Source of the DNA: a virus
DNA: 57,565 nucleotides
Reading direction: 5' to 3' (one strand)
Virus record (IMG/VR): IMGVR_UViG_3300042898_002638
Span: 1-57,565 of that record
The notes beneath the pieces were generated by a model. That model ran no database searches. It saw nothing but the letters and a program-made list of their open reading frames with translations, and was not told the DNA's origin. The position numbers and the translations under genes are program-made. Shown here in pieces: positions 49,130-55,623 of this stretch; position 1 is the stretch's first letter, and every line of letters begins with the position of its first letter.

Positions 49130-49194
49130 GAGAGCCACGGTTGCAGGACCTAGTGTCTCGTTGCCGAGAGAAGTGTCCAGGCGATGTGGCTCTC
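49130..49194 (-). ncRNA. 65-base structured RNA between tRNA-Asp and tRNA-Glu
   Basis: Terminal 9-bp stem GAGAGCCAC/GTGGCTCTC, inner stem GGAC/GTCC, and apical hairpin TCTC-GGCAAC-GAGA. Followed on the minus strand by CTCTTTTTG, a terminator-like T run. Not tRNA-shaped (no T loop). Confidence 0.6.
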
Positions 49195-49200
49195 AAAACT

Positions 49201-49275
49201 TGGCGGTCTGTGGGGGAATCGAACCCCCGTAAGTGGATAGACAATCCACAGTAATAACCTCTATACGAACAGACC
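49201..49275 (-). tRNA. tRNA-Asp(GTC)
   Basis: CCA encoded, G73, acceptor GGTCTGT/ACAGACC, anticodon GTC at 49240-49242 on GTGGA/TCCAC. Confidence 0.93.
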
Positions 49276-49283
49276 AAAATCTA

Positions 49284-49498
49284 CTATTTTAAAACATACT
49301 AAAGGAACCATTGTGCATCTATGTCTACCTATAGGACCGTCTCCTATAGACCTGCACGGTCATTACTGCCTACATGCTCCGCCGCTTTTCTGGACATTTC
49401 TGCCCGGTTTCATGGACCTAGCTTGAGCGTGGGCGGCCCCACAGTCCTCGCCTTAGATCCCTAACGGTGTAGGTAACCTTTAATACGTTTTAAAATAG
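49284..49498 (-). ncRNA. 215-base structured RNA closed by a 22-bp stem
   Basis: Arms 49477-49498 and 49284-49305 pair over 22 positions, with only two G-U pairs. The interior (about 170 bases) is GC-rich with hairpins such as GACGGTCC-type CCTATAG repeats (TCTATAGGAGACGGTCCTATAGG) and GGGGCC/GGCCCC-like complementarity. No ORF. Lies directly downstream of two sigma70 promoters and upstream of tRNA-Asp. Confidence 0.65.
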
Positions 49499-49567
49499 CA
49501 ACCCTTACGGGTTACCAAAAACAACAACTTTTTAAAGAACGTCTAGTTAATTTCCTAACTAGTCTCT

Positions 49568-49596
49568 AGTATAACACAATGGCTATATCTAGTCAA
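49568..49596 (-). promoter_or_regulatory. Sigma70 promoter P2 of RNA array
   Basis: Minus strand TTGACT (49591-49596), 17-base spacer, TATACT (49568-49573). A palindrome CCCTACA-CTG-TGTAGGG lies 15 bases upstream of the -35. Confidence 0.85.
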
Positions 49597-49611
49597 TTTG
49601 TTTTGCAAAGT

Positions 49612-49628
49612 CCCTACACTGTGTAGGG
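49612..49628. promoter_or_regulatory. Palindrome upstream of P2 (possible operator)
   Basis: CCCTACA/TGTAGGG with a three-base centre. Confidence 0.5.
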
Positions 49629-49665
49629 TTATTTGCAGATCCAGCTAATTTCTTAACTTGTTTCT

Positions 49666-49694
49666 ATTGTAGCAAAATGGCGTTTAATTGTCAA
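49666..49694 (-). promoter_or_regulatory. Sigma70 promoter P1 of RNA array
   Basis: Minus strand TTGACA (49689-49694), 17-base spacer, TACAAT (49666-49671). A palindrome CCCTAC-N5-GTAGGG lies 17 bases upstream of the -35. Confidence 0.85.
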
Positions 49695-49711
49695 CTTAGT
49701 ACTTTAGTATA

Positions 49712-49728
49712 CCCTACGCACTGTAGGG
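49712..49728. promoter_or_regulatory. Palindrome upstream of P1 (possible operator)
   Basis: CCCTAC/GTAGGG with a five-base centre, same geometry as the one near P2. Confidence 0.5.
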
Positions 49729-49735
49729 TTATTAT

Positions 49736-49809
49736 TGGCGTACCTCCAAGGACTCGAACCTTGACTGACGGTTTTGGAGACCGCGGTGCTGCCATTACAC
49801 CAGAGATAC
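49736..49809 (-). tRNA. tRNA-Trp(CCA)
   Basis: 3' CCA encoded, G73, T loop TTCGAGT, anticodon CCA at 49775-49777 on ACGGT/ACCGC. Confidence 0.92.
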
Positions 49810-49816
49810 ATTAAAT

Positions 49817-49890
49817 TGGTAGCCTGTCAAGGTAACGATCCTCGGTCGCTCGATTATCAGTCGAGTGCTCTACCTTTGAGCTAACGGGCT
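49817..49890 (-). tRNA. tRNA-Ile(GAT) with variant T loop
   Basis: CCA encoded, anticodon GAT at 49856-49858 on CTCGA/TCGAG. T loop ATCGTTA with A54 and U58, as in tRNA-Lys here. One C-A mismatch in the acceptor. Confidence 0.85.
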
Positions 49891-49895
49891 ATGAT

Positions 49896-49970
49896 TGGCG
49901 GGTCCTGCAGGAATCGAACCCACACCGCTTGGTTCGAAGCCAAGCATGATATCCATTTCACCAAGGACCC
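49896..49970 (-). tRNA. tRNA-Arg(TCG)
   Basis: CCA encoded, acceptor GGGTCCT/AGGACCC, anticodon TCG at 49935-49937 on CTTGG/CCAAG. Confidence 0.93.
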
Positions 49971-49975
49971 TTAAC

Positions 49976-50065
49976 TGGCGGTGCGACTCGGACTCGAACC
50001 GAGAACCCAGATTACGCCGAGCGACAGATTAGCAATCTGCTCTAATACCATTATAGGACCGCACC
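49976..50065 (-). tRNA. tRNA-Ser(GCT)
   Basis: CCA encoded, G73, long variable arm, anticodon GCT at 50031-50033 on ACAGA/TCTGC. Same codon box as the ACT tRNA at 45026. Confidence 0.92.
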
Positions 50066-50069
50066 ATGT

Positions 50070-50161
50070 TGGCGGAAGACGGAGGAGTCGAACCCCATCC
50101 CTGTTAAGGGAACCTGGTTTTCAAGGCCAGTCGCAGGACCAGCCCCGCTGCATCATCTTCC
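50070..50161 (-). tRNA. tRNA-Ser(TGA)
   Basis: CCA encoded, G73, long variable arm with TCCCTGTTAAGGGA hairpin, anticodon TGA at 50121-50123; C31-A39 and one T-stem mismatch. Confidence 0.87.
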
Positions 50162-50170
50162 TAAAATTTG

Positions 50171-50932
50171 TTAAAGATTTTTAAAAACTTTTTTTATAAT
50201 TGCACTGCGATCCAGTTTGGAACTGGCACCCAGCACAACGACCACATACTGTTGTTTGTTGTGTTCTACCAGCATGGCCACACACCATCCAGCAAGATTG
50301 GTAAATCCAGTCTTGCTCACGTCTACACGGTCAAACTCTGCCAACAGTGGACGGGATGTGTGAACTAGATTCACAGAGCTGCCGCCTATTTTGTCAAGTT
50401 TTTTCAACAGCACAGTTGACTGCCCACTGGCTTCTTGTATAAACCAATAGCTGGCAGCAATCTGTACCATTTCTACTAGATCCCGTGCAGTGGTCACATT
50501 GAACACACCTAGCCCCGAAGGATCTACAAATTTAGTATCTCGAAGATCCCACATTCTAGCATGCCGATTCATCTCAGCTACAAAGGCAGATCGGCCGCCA
50601 GGATAGTTCTGTGCAATGGTTTCGGCTGCTCCGTTGTCACTGCTGACCAGCATGGCCAACAACAACTGTTCTCTGGTGTATCTGCCAGGCGGCAATCGAC
50701 TGCCGGTGTTTTTTCTCAGCACCAACTGCTGTTGAAGATCTCTGTTGTGATCCAATGCAACCATGGCAGTCATCAACTTGGTCACACTGGCCATTGATCT
50801 GATTTGATCACTATTTTGGCTCAGTTCCGTGCGCTGTGCATTGATGTTGTAGACCAACACAGTGGGCTCACGTGCGTGGGCCGCCGCATTGGATAAGACT
50901 GTACAAAAAAACACTGTGGCAAATAGTTTCAT
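50171..50932 (-). CDS. D-alanyl-D-alanine carboxypeptidase (S11 family)
   Basis: 253 residues. Signal peptide (MKLFATVFFCTVLSNAAAHA). Penicillin-binding motifs SVTK (S49, K52), SDN in VSSDNGA (98-100) and KTG (207-209 in DVSKTGF). Acts in the periplasm on peptidoglycan stem peptides. No C-terminal amphipathic anchor domain as in DacA, so it is a minimal soluble form. A phage might use it to remodel peptidoglycan during lysis or exclusion; that is inference. It sits inside the tRNA array. Confidence 0.92.
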   Translation of the reverse strand: MKLFATVFFCTVLSNAAAHAREPTVLVYNINAQRTELSQNSDQIRSMASVTKLMTAMVALDHNRDLQQQLVLRKNTGSRLPPGRYTREQLLLAMLVSSDNGAAETIAQNYPGGRSAFVAEMNRHARMWDLRDTKFVDPSGLGVFNVTTARDLVEMVQIAASYWFIQEASGQSTVLLKKLDKIGGSSVNLVHTSRPLLAEFDRVDVSKTGFTNLAGWCVAMLVEHNKQQYVVVVLGASSKLDRSAIIKKVFKNL

Positions 50933-50950
50933 ATCTTTATTTTGTAAAAT

Positions 50951-51025
50951 TGGAACACAGGACAGGACTCAAACCTGCATAATACGGATTTGCAATCCGT
51001 TGCGTAATCATTCCGCCACCTGTGC
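50951..51025 (-). tRNA. tRNA-Cys(GCA)
   Basis: CCA encoded, U73, anticodon GCA at 50991-50993 on ACGGA/TCCGT. T loop TTTGAGT (U56 instead of C56); 1-72 is a G-U pair. Confidence 0.87.
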
Positions 51026-51056
51026 ATATACGTCAAACACACTGTTTCCAATGTGT

Positions 51057-51112
51057 GTATTAAAGCATTCTAAAATACTTAGGCTGCCTGTTCTTAAAGA
51101 ATGCTTTAATAC
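51057..51112 (-). ncRNA. 56-base RNA with perfect 15-bp closing stem
   Basis: Arms 51098-51112 and 51057-51071 (GTATTAAAGCATTCT type) pair perfectly around a 26-base loop with AGG-CTG-CCT. It lies in the leader between a sigma70 promoter and tRNA-Cys, so it could be a processing stem or a control element. Confidence 0.5.
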
Positions 51113-51176
51113 GAACTAATTTTTAGTCCCACAAGAGGGATTCCATCCTAGTCGCCGCCCGTTTGTGCTTGTTTAT

Positions 51177-51206
51177 AGTGTAGCACAGGACCTCGTTTCC
51201 TGTCAA
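51177..51206 (-). promoter_or_regulatory. Sigma70 promoter upstream of tRNA-Cys
   Basis: Minus strand TTGACA (51201-51206), 18-base spacer, TACACT (51177-51182). The 150-base leader to tRNA-Cys holds no gene. Confidence 0.65.
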
Positions 51207-51217
51207 CACTTTAGGAT

Positions 51218-51379
51218 CTATGCTGGAAGTTGATTCTTGACTCGCATGCGAGTTTCGAGCATCAACCTAGCACGTTCCAACTTTTCCCGAATCAACTTTT
51301 CACGTTGTTCCGGTGTCAGCGTGTGCTCTGTTGTGTACTTTACTTCACGCATTCGTTGTTTTAAATCTAATTTCTTCAT
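51218..51379 (-). CDS. Small charged helical protein (53 aa)
   Basis: 53 residues from ATG 51379 with AAGGAAA upstream. Starts MKKLDLKQRMREVKYTTEH, then TPEQREKLIREKLERARLM; one long charged helix, DNA/RNA-binding or coiled-coil in look. Function unknown. Confidence 0.7.
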   Translation of the reverse strand: MKKLDLKQRMREVKYTTEHTLTPEQREKLIREKLERARLMLETRMRVKNQLPA

Positions 51380-51391
51380 TTTTCCTTTTCT

Positions 51392-51427
51392 AAAAACAAA
51401 AAACCCTAGGGTTTTTAATCCTAGGGT
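51392..51427 (-). terminator. Strong intrinsic terminator
   Basis: Minus strand ACCCTAGG (51420-51427) pairs with CCTAGGGT (51403-51410) and is followed by TTTTTGTTTTT. Confidence 0.85.
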
Positions 51428-51454
51428 CCTTGGAGTTTGTGTGTAAACTTTTAT

Positions 51455-51595
51455 TTACGACATGGTCTCCTGGACCCTGGTACCCTCTGGTGTGCGATCA
51501 TATGACATGCTATTGATTGCCGACCAAATAGAGGGCACGAAGCCGGCTTGTTTGGCTGAACAATTTGATATAGAATGTAATACGTTTGTTTGCAT
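51455..51595 (-). CDS. Possible small protein (46 aa)
   Basis: ATG at 51595, 46 codons, between a consensus promoter (51644) and the terminator at 51392. Contains KQAGFVPSIWSAINSM and ends RVQETMS. The ribosome site is weak (AAAGAAA). The transcript may instead be a non-coding RNA. Confidence 0.45.
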   Translation of the reverse strand: MQTNVLHSISNCSAKQAGFVPSIWSAINSMSYDRTPEGTRVQETMS

Positions 51596-51643
51596 TTTTG
51601 TTTCTTTAAATTTACATACACCTTTTTATTGGCGCATGTGTGT

Positions 51644-51672
51644 ATTGTATAGGTTTATTTATACAATGTCAA
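51644..51672 (-). promoter_or_regulatory. Consensus sigma70 promoter
   Basis: Minus strand TTGACA (51667-51672), 17-base spacer, TACAAT (51644-51649); the spacer contains TATAAATA (51656-51663). Confidence 0.8.
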
Positions 51673-51730
51673 CCCTTTGGTTGTCCAAAATGCAAATTTT
51701 TTTCAAGATATTTGCCTTAATAAGTACACT

Positions 51731-52804
51731 ATGCAACAGGCATTCAACGGAGTACACAGCGGCGAGATTTGGAATCAAAGCCAATGTCTAGTACACGAAT
51801 ACAACATCAATAACACAATATATCAAATACTACGCGATACTGGGTTTAGTGTAACCGACAATCCACGGATATGGAAAAAAGGTACCCAAATAGTGATCGT
51901 CTGCCTGGTTGACGATATACGAAGTTGTAGTACAGACTATCACAGTGACTTGCCTTACTTGTTTGATACCAATACCACGGTCATAACCGACAACTATATC
52001 ACTTGTCCCACGCAGTACCGTGTGGTCAGATTGCCTGCTAGTTTCTTGGGAATCTATCACTATGTGCCCAGCAACCAAACATGGCAGCCAGAACGAGATT
52101 TTTCTTTTGCAGTAAATCGGATTGACCAACGTAGATTTATGCTGATGTTGGAAATTGGACTTAGAGTACATCTACATAAAGGCCATGTAAATTTCAACTG
52201 TTATCGCCCAGGGAATTCTGTAGTGTCAGACCCTGCTCTTATTTCCACAACCAGTGCATTGGAGTACTGGAACGAACATTGGTCTCATGCCAGTGATGAA
52301 GATAAATTAAAATATCAAAAAAGTTATGAATTGTTAACAGCACAAATGCCTGTGCGCAATTATGAAATAGATCACGATGAAATCTTCAATCGATCATATG
52401 TCAATGTTGTGGCCGAAACCTACAGCAGTGATAATAACATATCACTGAGTGAAAAAATATTTCGAGCACTGGTAACACCTGCTCCGTGGACCGTGTCGTC
52501 GGGCCGATACACAGTAGCCTATCTAAACAGTTTGGGATTTGATACTGTGTCGGACCTGATAGATCACAATCACTACGACAGACTAATAGAAGTGCAAGAG
52601 AAGCAACGTATATTTGTATGGAAAAGTCTTGAAACTGTTCGAGCAATAAAGTCTCAAGATCTGGCTGTATTACAAAGCAGATGTCAACGTGCTGCCACAC
52701 ATAACCAAACACTGCTGGCAGAAATGGCTGATCAGTGGCCCAATGACTTTGCTCAGTGGACCAACCTGCTTACACAAACGTTAACCAATCTACAGGTGAC
52801 CTAA
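51731..52804 (+). CDS. GT10/exostosin-like glycosyltransferase 5
   Basis: 357 residues from ATG 51731 (an upstream TTG at 51677 is possible). VNVVAETYSSDNNISLSEKI then LNSLGFDTVSDLIDHNHYD is the group signature with SEK in place of TEK. The middle FAVNRIDQRRFMLMLEIG is the basic loop. Its end overlaps the convergent gene at 52770 by 35 bases. Confidence 0.62.
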   Translation: MQQAFNGVHSGEIWNQSQCLVHEYNINNTIYQILRDTGFSVTDNPRIWKKGTQIVIVCLVDDIRSCSTDYHSDLPYLFDTNTTVITDNYITCPTQYRVVRLPASFLGIYHYVPSNQTWQPERDFSFAVNRIDQRRFMLMLEIGLRVHLHKGHVNFNCYRPGNSVVSDPALISTTSALEYWNEHWSHASDEDKLKYQKSYELLTAQMPVRNYEIDHDEIFNRSYVNVVAETYSSDNNISLSEKIFRALVTPAPWTVSSGRYTVAYLNSLGFDTVSDLIDHNHYDRLIEVQEKQRIFVWKSLETVRAIKSQDLAVLQSRCQRAATHNQTLLAEMADQWPNDFAQWTNLLTQTLTNLQVT

Positions 52805-53423
52805 CCCACTCGGTGTTGAATTTAAAATTCCTAACCTGTGCATCAAGATAGTTTTGCATCATTGCTAATCTAAGATCAACACTGTGCAAATGATGTCCAG
52901 TGCTGTGATCGCCAATTTCTAACCACTCAAGCCCATAGTCAGCACCTGGTGGTGTGGTAGTAACTAATATTGTTGTATGGTTGATATCAAACTGGGTCAA
53001 TCGTATCAAGTCTGAATCAGAGGTAATCTGTTGCCAGTCCTGATACTGAACAGCATTGGATACAGTACATGTTGTAACAACACTGACTGTGGTTATTTCA
53101 GGATTCAGTTGCAGTGTCATCAAGCGTGTGTCACCACAGTCAACTATGTACTGTTCCTGTTGCCGGTGTATTAACAACGGCTTGCGTATGGGTTCTTTGT
53201 GTAAATTTTGATAAAATTGGTTGACCCACAGTAATCTTGTGATTTCGTCTTGCAGTCCTGCTGGCCAAGACAATAAATCAGTACCATGCAAATCCAATGC
53301 TTGGTTTACCACAGAACAAGATCCTGTCAGTGTCTGCACTGGAGTTAGTTGTGCAATGGGAAATGCTGGATGGTAAAACATACAGTATGTTGACCCCAGT
53401 GCTGTTTTTATTATATCTGTCAT
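52770..53423 (-). CDS. Hypothetical protein (217 aa)
   Basis: 217 residues from ATG 53423, which lies five bases after AGTAAATA (late-like). STYCMFYHPAFPIAQL at the start, several His-rich strands (STGHHLHSVDLRL), ending FNTEWVRSPVDWLTFV. Family not recognised. Divergent from the glycosyltransferase at 53451, with 27 bases between the ATGs. Confidence 0.65.
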   Translation of the reverse strand: MTDIIKTALGSTYCMFYHPAFPIAQLTPVQTLTGSCSVVNQALDLHGTDLLSWPAGLQDEITRLLWVNQFYQNLHKEPIRKPLLIHRQQEQYIVDCGDTRLMTLQLNPEITTVSVVTTCTVSNAVQYQDWQQITSDSDLIRLTQFDINHTTILVTTTPPGADYGLEWLEIGDHSTGHHLHSVDLRLAMMQNYLDAQVRNFKFNTEWVRSPVDWLTFV

Positions 53424-53428
53424 AGCAA

Positions 53429-53444
53429 TATTTACTTGTAAATA
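53429..53444. promoter_or_regulatory. Divergent late-like octamers
   Basis: AGTAAATA (minus, 53429-53436) five bases from ATG 53423, and TGTAAATA (plus, 53437-53444) six bases from ATG 53451, back to back. Confidence 0.5.
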
Positions 53445-53450
53445 CAGGCC

Positions 53451-54383
53451 ATGATTGAAATACACGGTCCTACTTACACCTACTCGGGTGAGATTCTGTC
53501 TAGCCCTGAAATTATTTTGGTTCGAGATCACCACTATAATCCCTATGAACACTGTTATCATGTGAAAAAATTATTGGAAAACAGTTCATGTGATCCTCGA
53601 CAACATCTGCTGGTATTTGATCATGTAACAGTACAAGAAGGATTGACCGAATATCCGTATGTGTGTTTACCTATGTTTTTGGCCCGAGAAAATAGAGAAT
53701 TTGTACAGCAGAATATACAACCGGATTGGTGCCGTAAGACAGCCACATTTAATTTTATGATCAACAAACCCAGACCCAATAGACGTCGGTTGCTGGCACT
53801 GATTGAACAGCACCGGTTAACCAACTACTGTCATTCTCTTGCATGGAAAACAAATGACATTAATACCATACCTGTTACCAACTATGTGTTTGGACCCGAA
53901 GTTGCAATGGATCAAGGAGTGCGTAATGGTTCATTTAAAAATGCACACACATATAATAAATTGTTGCAGACCACAGTGTTTGAGCCTGCTTGTGTTTCTT
54001 TGATAACTGAACCTGCTTACTATGAACGAGAAACCATTGTAACAGAAAAGACACTGATGGCGCTGTACGCCGGAACCATTCCAATCTGGGTTGGTGGATG
54101 GCGTATAGCAGACTATATGGCCAGCATGGGATTTGATGTATTTGATGATATTGTTGATCACAGTTACCAAACAGAGTCGGATCCTGGTCGCAGATGTGAT
54201 CTTGCAGTGGAACTTAATCTTGGATTGCTGACCAACTTTGATCTGGCACACCGCAGTCTTGATTTAGTACGTGTACAACACAATTATGATCTGTTGCAAC
54301 AAAATTTGTTTTTAAAAGATGTGTTAGAAAAAGCCCAACAGCGACCAGAGTTGCAGTCAATAGTTACGCAGGAACTTTTCTAA
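53451..54383 (+). CDS. GT10 fucosyltransferase-like protein 6
   Basis: 310 residues, the closest of the group to classical GT10: ETIVTEKTLMALYAGTIPIW with the TEK...A..G..P nucleotide-sugar site, then YMASMGFDVFDDIVDHSYQ. FNFMINKPRPNRRRLLALI is the preceding basic loop. N-terminal half has ILVRDHHYNPYEH. Its stop region overlaps the convergent gene at 54357 by 27 bases. Confidence 0.7.
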   Translation: MIEIHGPTYTYSGEILSSPEIILVRDHHYNPYEHCYHVKKLLENSSCDPRQHLLVFDHVTVQEGLTEYPYVCLPMFLARENREFVQQNIQPDWCRKTATFNFMINKPRPNRRRLLALIEQHRLTNYCHSLAWKTNDINTIPVTNYVFGPEVAMDQGVRNGSFKNAHTYNKLLQTTVFEPACVSLITEPAYYERETIVTEKTLMALYAGTIPIWVGGWRIADYMASMGFDVFDDIVDHSYQTESDPGRRCDLAVELNLGLLTNFDLAHRSLDLVRVQHNYDLLQQNLFLKDVLEKAQQRPELQSIVTQELF

Positions 54384-54722
54384 ATCACCATACAGTTGAG
54401 CTACTACTGCTTCTCGACTGCCAAACATATAAACACTGACTGGTATACGTTTGTCTATTCTAATGTAATACGGACTTTGCAGTTTACGGTCAAGAGTTAG
54501 CACAATGCGTCGGTTGCCCGGTGTTGGTTTAATTTCTAGTTCATAATGTGCCAGATCTAACACACGACTGAATACATAAAATCCATGTTCAGTGAGGCGC
54601 AGGCCACCGGTCTTACGAATGTTTGCCCACCAGGTCTTGACAGCAACTTCAACAGGCTCGGCAAACTCCGCTGGTAGGTTGGCCACCAGTGCTTGAGTTA
54701 ATTTTAGTTTATCACGCACCAC
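54357..54722 (-). CDS. Conserved phage hypothetical protein (121 aa)
   Basis: GTG start (54722, or 54719), overlapping the upstream gene by about 10 bases. KTWWANIRKTGGLRLTEHGF then VFSRVLDLAHYELE and VYMFGSREAVVAQLYGD. The WWxNIRxTGGLRLTxxG block looks like a winged-helix-type segment and recurs in phages as I recall. Function unknown. Confidence 0.7.
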   Translation of the reverse strand: MVRDKLKLTQALVANLPAEFAEPVEVAVKTWWANIRKTGGLRLTEHGFYVFSRVLDLAHYELEIKPTPGNRRIVLTLDRKLQSPYYIRIDKRIPVSVYMFGSREAVVAQLYGDLEKFLRNY

Positions 54723-55008
54723 TGGGCTGAACTGTGTCGCCCTGGGTCAACAATACCACAGTGAACTTGTCGGTCTTGAACTGTGCGTTTAGTTTCTTTG
54801 AAAGATTGTGTGCATGTCCGGGATTGGAGAAACTGACTTTCTTGTACTTGGGTCCAGGGTGTTGCACCAACATGTTGCTGGTTTTGAGATTGATAGGAGA
54901 GTTGTTGTAGAACACAGCCCACACTCCAGCTGACGATAAAACCTGTTCAGTTTTGTACGTGGTTTTATTTGTCAGTTCTAGAATAACTTTGGGTTTTGGT
55001 CTTGACAT
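54712..55008 (-). CDS. Hypothetical protein (98 aa)
   Basis: 98 residues, basic. VILELTNKTTYKTEQVLSS, then FYNNSPINLKTSN and KVSFSNPGHAHNLSKKLN. AGGAG precedes the ATG, and CATAAATA (55027-55034) gives a late-like promoter with a short leader. Function unknown. Confidence 0.68.
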   Translation of the reverse strand: MSRPKPKVILELTNKTTYKTEQVLSSAGVWAVFYNNSPINLKTSNMLVQHPGPKYKKVSFSNPGHAHNLSKKLNAQFKTDKFTVVLLTQGDTVQPSGA

Positions 55009-55051
55009 TCATTAAACTCCTACATTTATTTATGACAAATATAGGGACTTT

Positions 55052-55258
55052 TTAAAATGCTCCGCCCTTCATTTCCACTGTAATTTCGCTTTCTTGTACG
55101 GCATTTACAGCAGATTCTCTTGCGGCCTGTAGTGTGATCAACAGCCTTGTGAGGTCAGCATGGAGATCCTTGGCATCTTTAATGGGCATGGTAAAGTCTC
55201 TGGCACCACGTGCTTCGAAGCCTTGTAGGCGTTCAATAAATTTTTGAATGTGTATCAT
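55052..55258 (-). CDS. Small helical protein (68 aa)
   Basis: ATG 55258 (ATGA overlap with the MazG-like gene). IHIQKFIERLQGFEARGARD, then LHADLTRLLITLQAARE; helical, probably coiled coil. Function unknown. Confidence 0.68.
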   Translation of the reverse strand: MIHIQKFIERLQGFEARGARDFTMPIKDAKDLHADLTRLLITLQAARESAVNAVQESEITVEMKGGAF

Positions 55259-55623
55259 CTTGTCAAGTATCCTTTTAAGTCTGGCGGAGTCCATCCTACA
55301 GGCTTGAGCACTTTGCCATCTTCTCGTTTACGCACCCGGCCTGTTTCGCGATCAACCTTGGCAAAGTTAGTTGCCATAACTTCTTTCCATGCACCTTCGC
55401 CATCAAACCCTGCTGAATGAATGGCACCAATTGTAACAACCAATATATCGATCAGCGCATCCAGTTGTTCCGTCAAGTCGTTGGCTTCAACAGCTTCTCG
55501 AAGTTCTCGATGCTCTTCGTCTATTAGATTCAAATACATCTTATATTGTGAAATAGAGTAGGCATCGACCTTTTGGTCACAGGCCTTCATGAACTTTTCT
55601 TGATCTCGGAATGGATTTGTCAT
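55255..55623 (-). CDS. MazG/PRA-PH-like NTP pyrophosphohydrolase
   Basis: 122 residues. The metal site LIDEEHRELREAVEANDLTE then QLDALIDILVVTIG gives the EExxE plus ExxD pattern of all-alpha NTP pyrophosphatases. The C-terminal KVDRETGRVRKREDGKVLKP is common in the phage members. It removes pyrophosphate from (d)NTPs, sanitising pools or tuning (p)ppGpp-like signals in phages. Confidence 0.82.
   Translation of the reverse strand: MTNPFRDQEKFMKACDQKVDAYSISQYKMYLNLIDEEHRELREAVEANDLTEQLDALIDILVVTIGAIHSAGFDGEGAWKEVMATNFAKVDRETGRVRKREDGKVLKPVGWTPPDLKGYLTR

Noticed and set aside
49026-49277. 83-residue leftward frame across tRNA genes
   Set aside because: It is made of tRNA-Asp, tRNA-Glu and the hairpin RNA; protein composition is Arg/Ser-rich shadow sequence.
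49281-49498. RNase P RNA or group I intron in the 215-base structured region
   Set aside because: The conserved RNase P core sequence and the intron P7/guanosine-site pattern are not visible, and no split gene flanks it.
51656-51663. TATAAATA as a late promoter on the minus strand
   Set aside because: It lies inside the spacer of a perfect TTGACA-N17-TACAAT promoter, and no ATG follows at the usual spacing, so it is probably coincidental.
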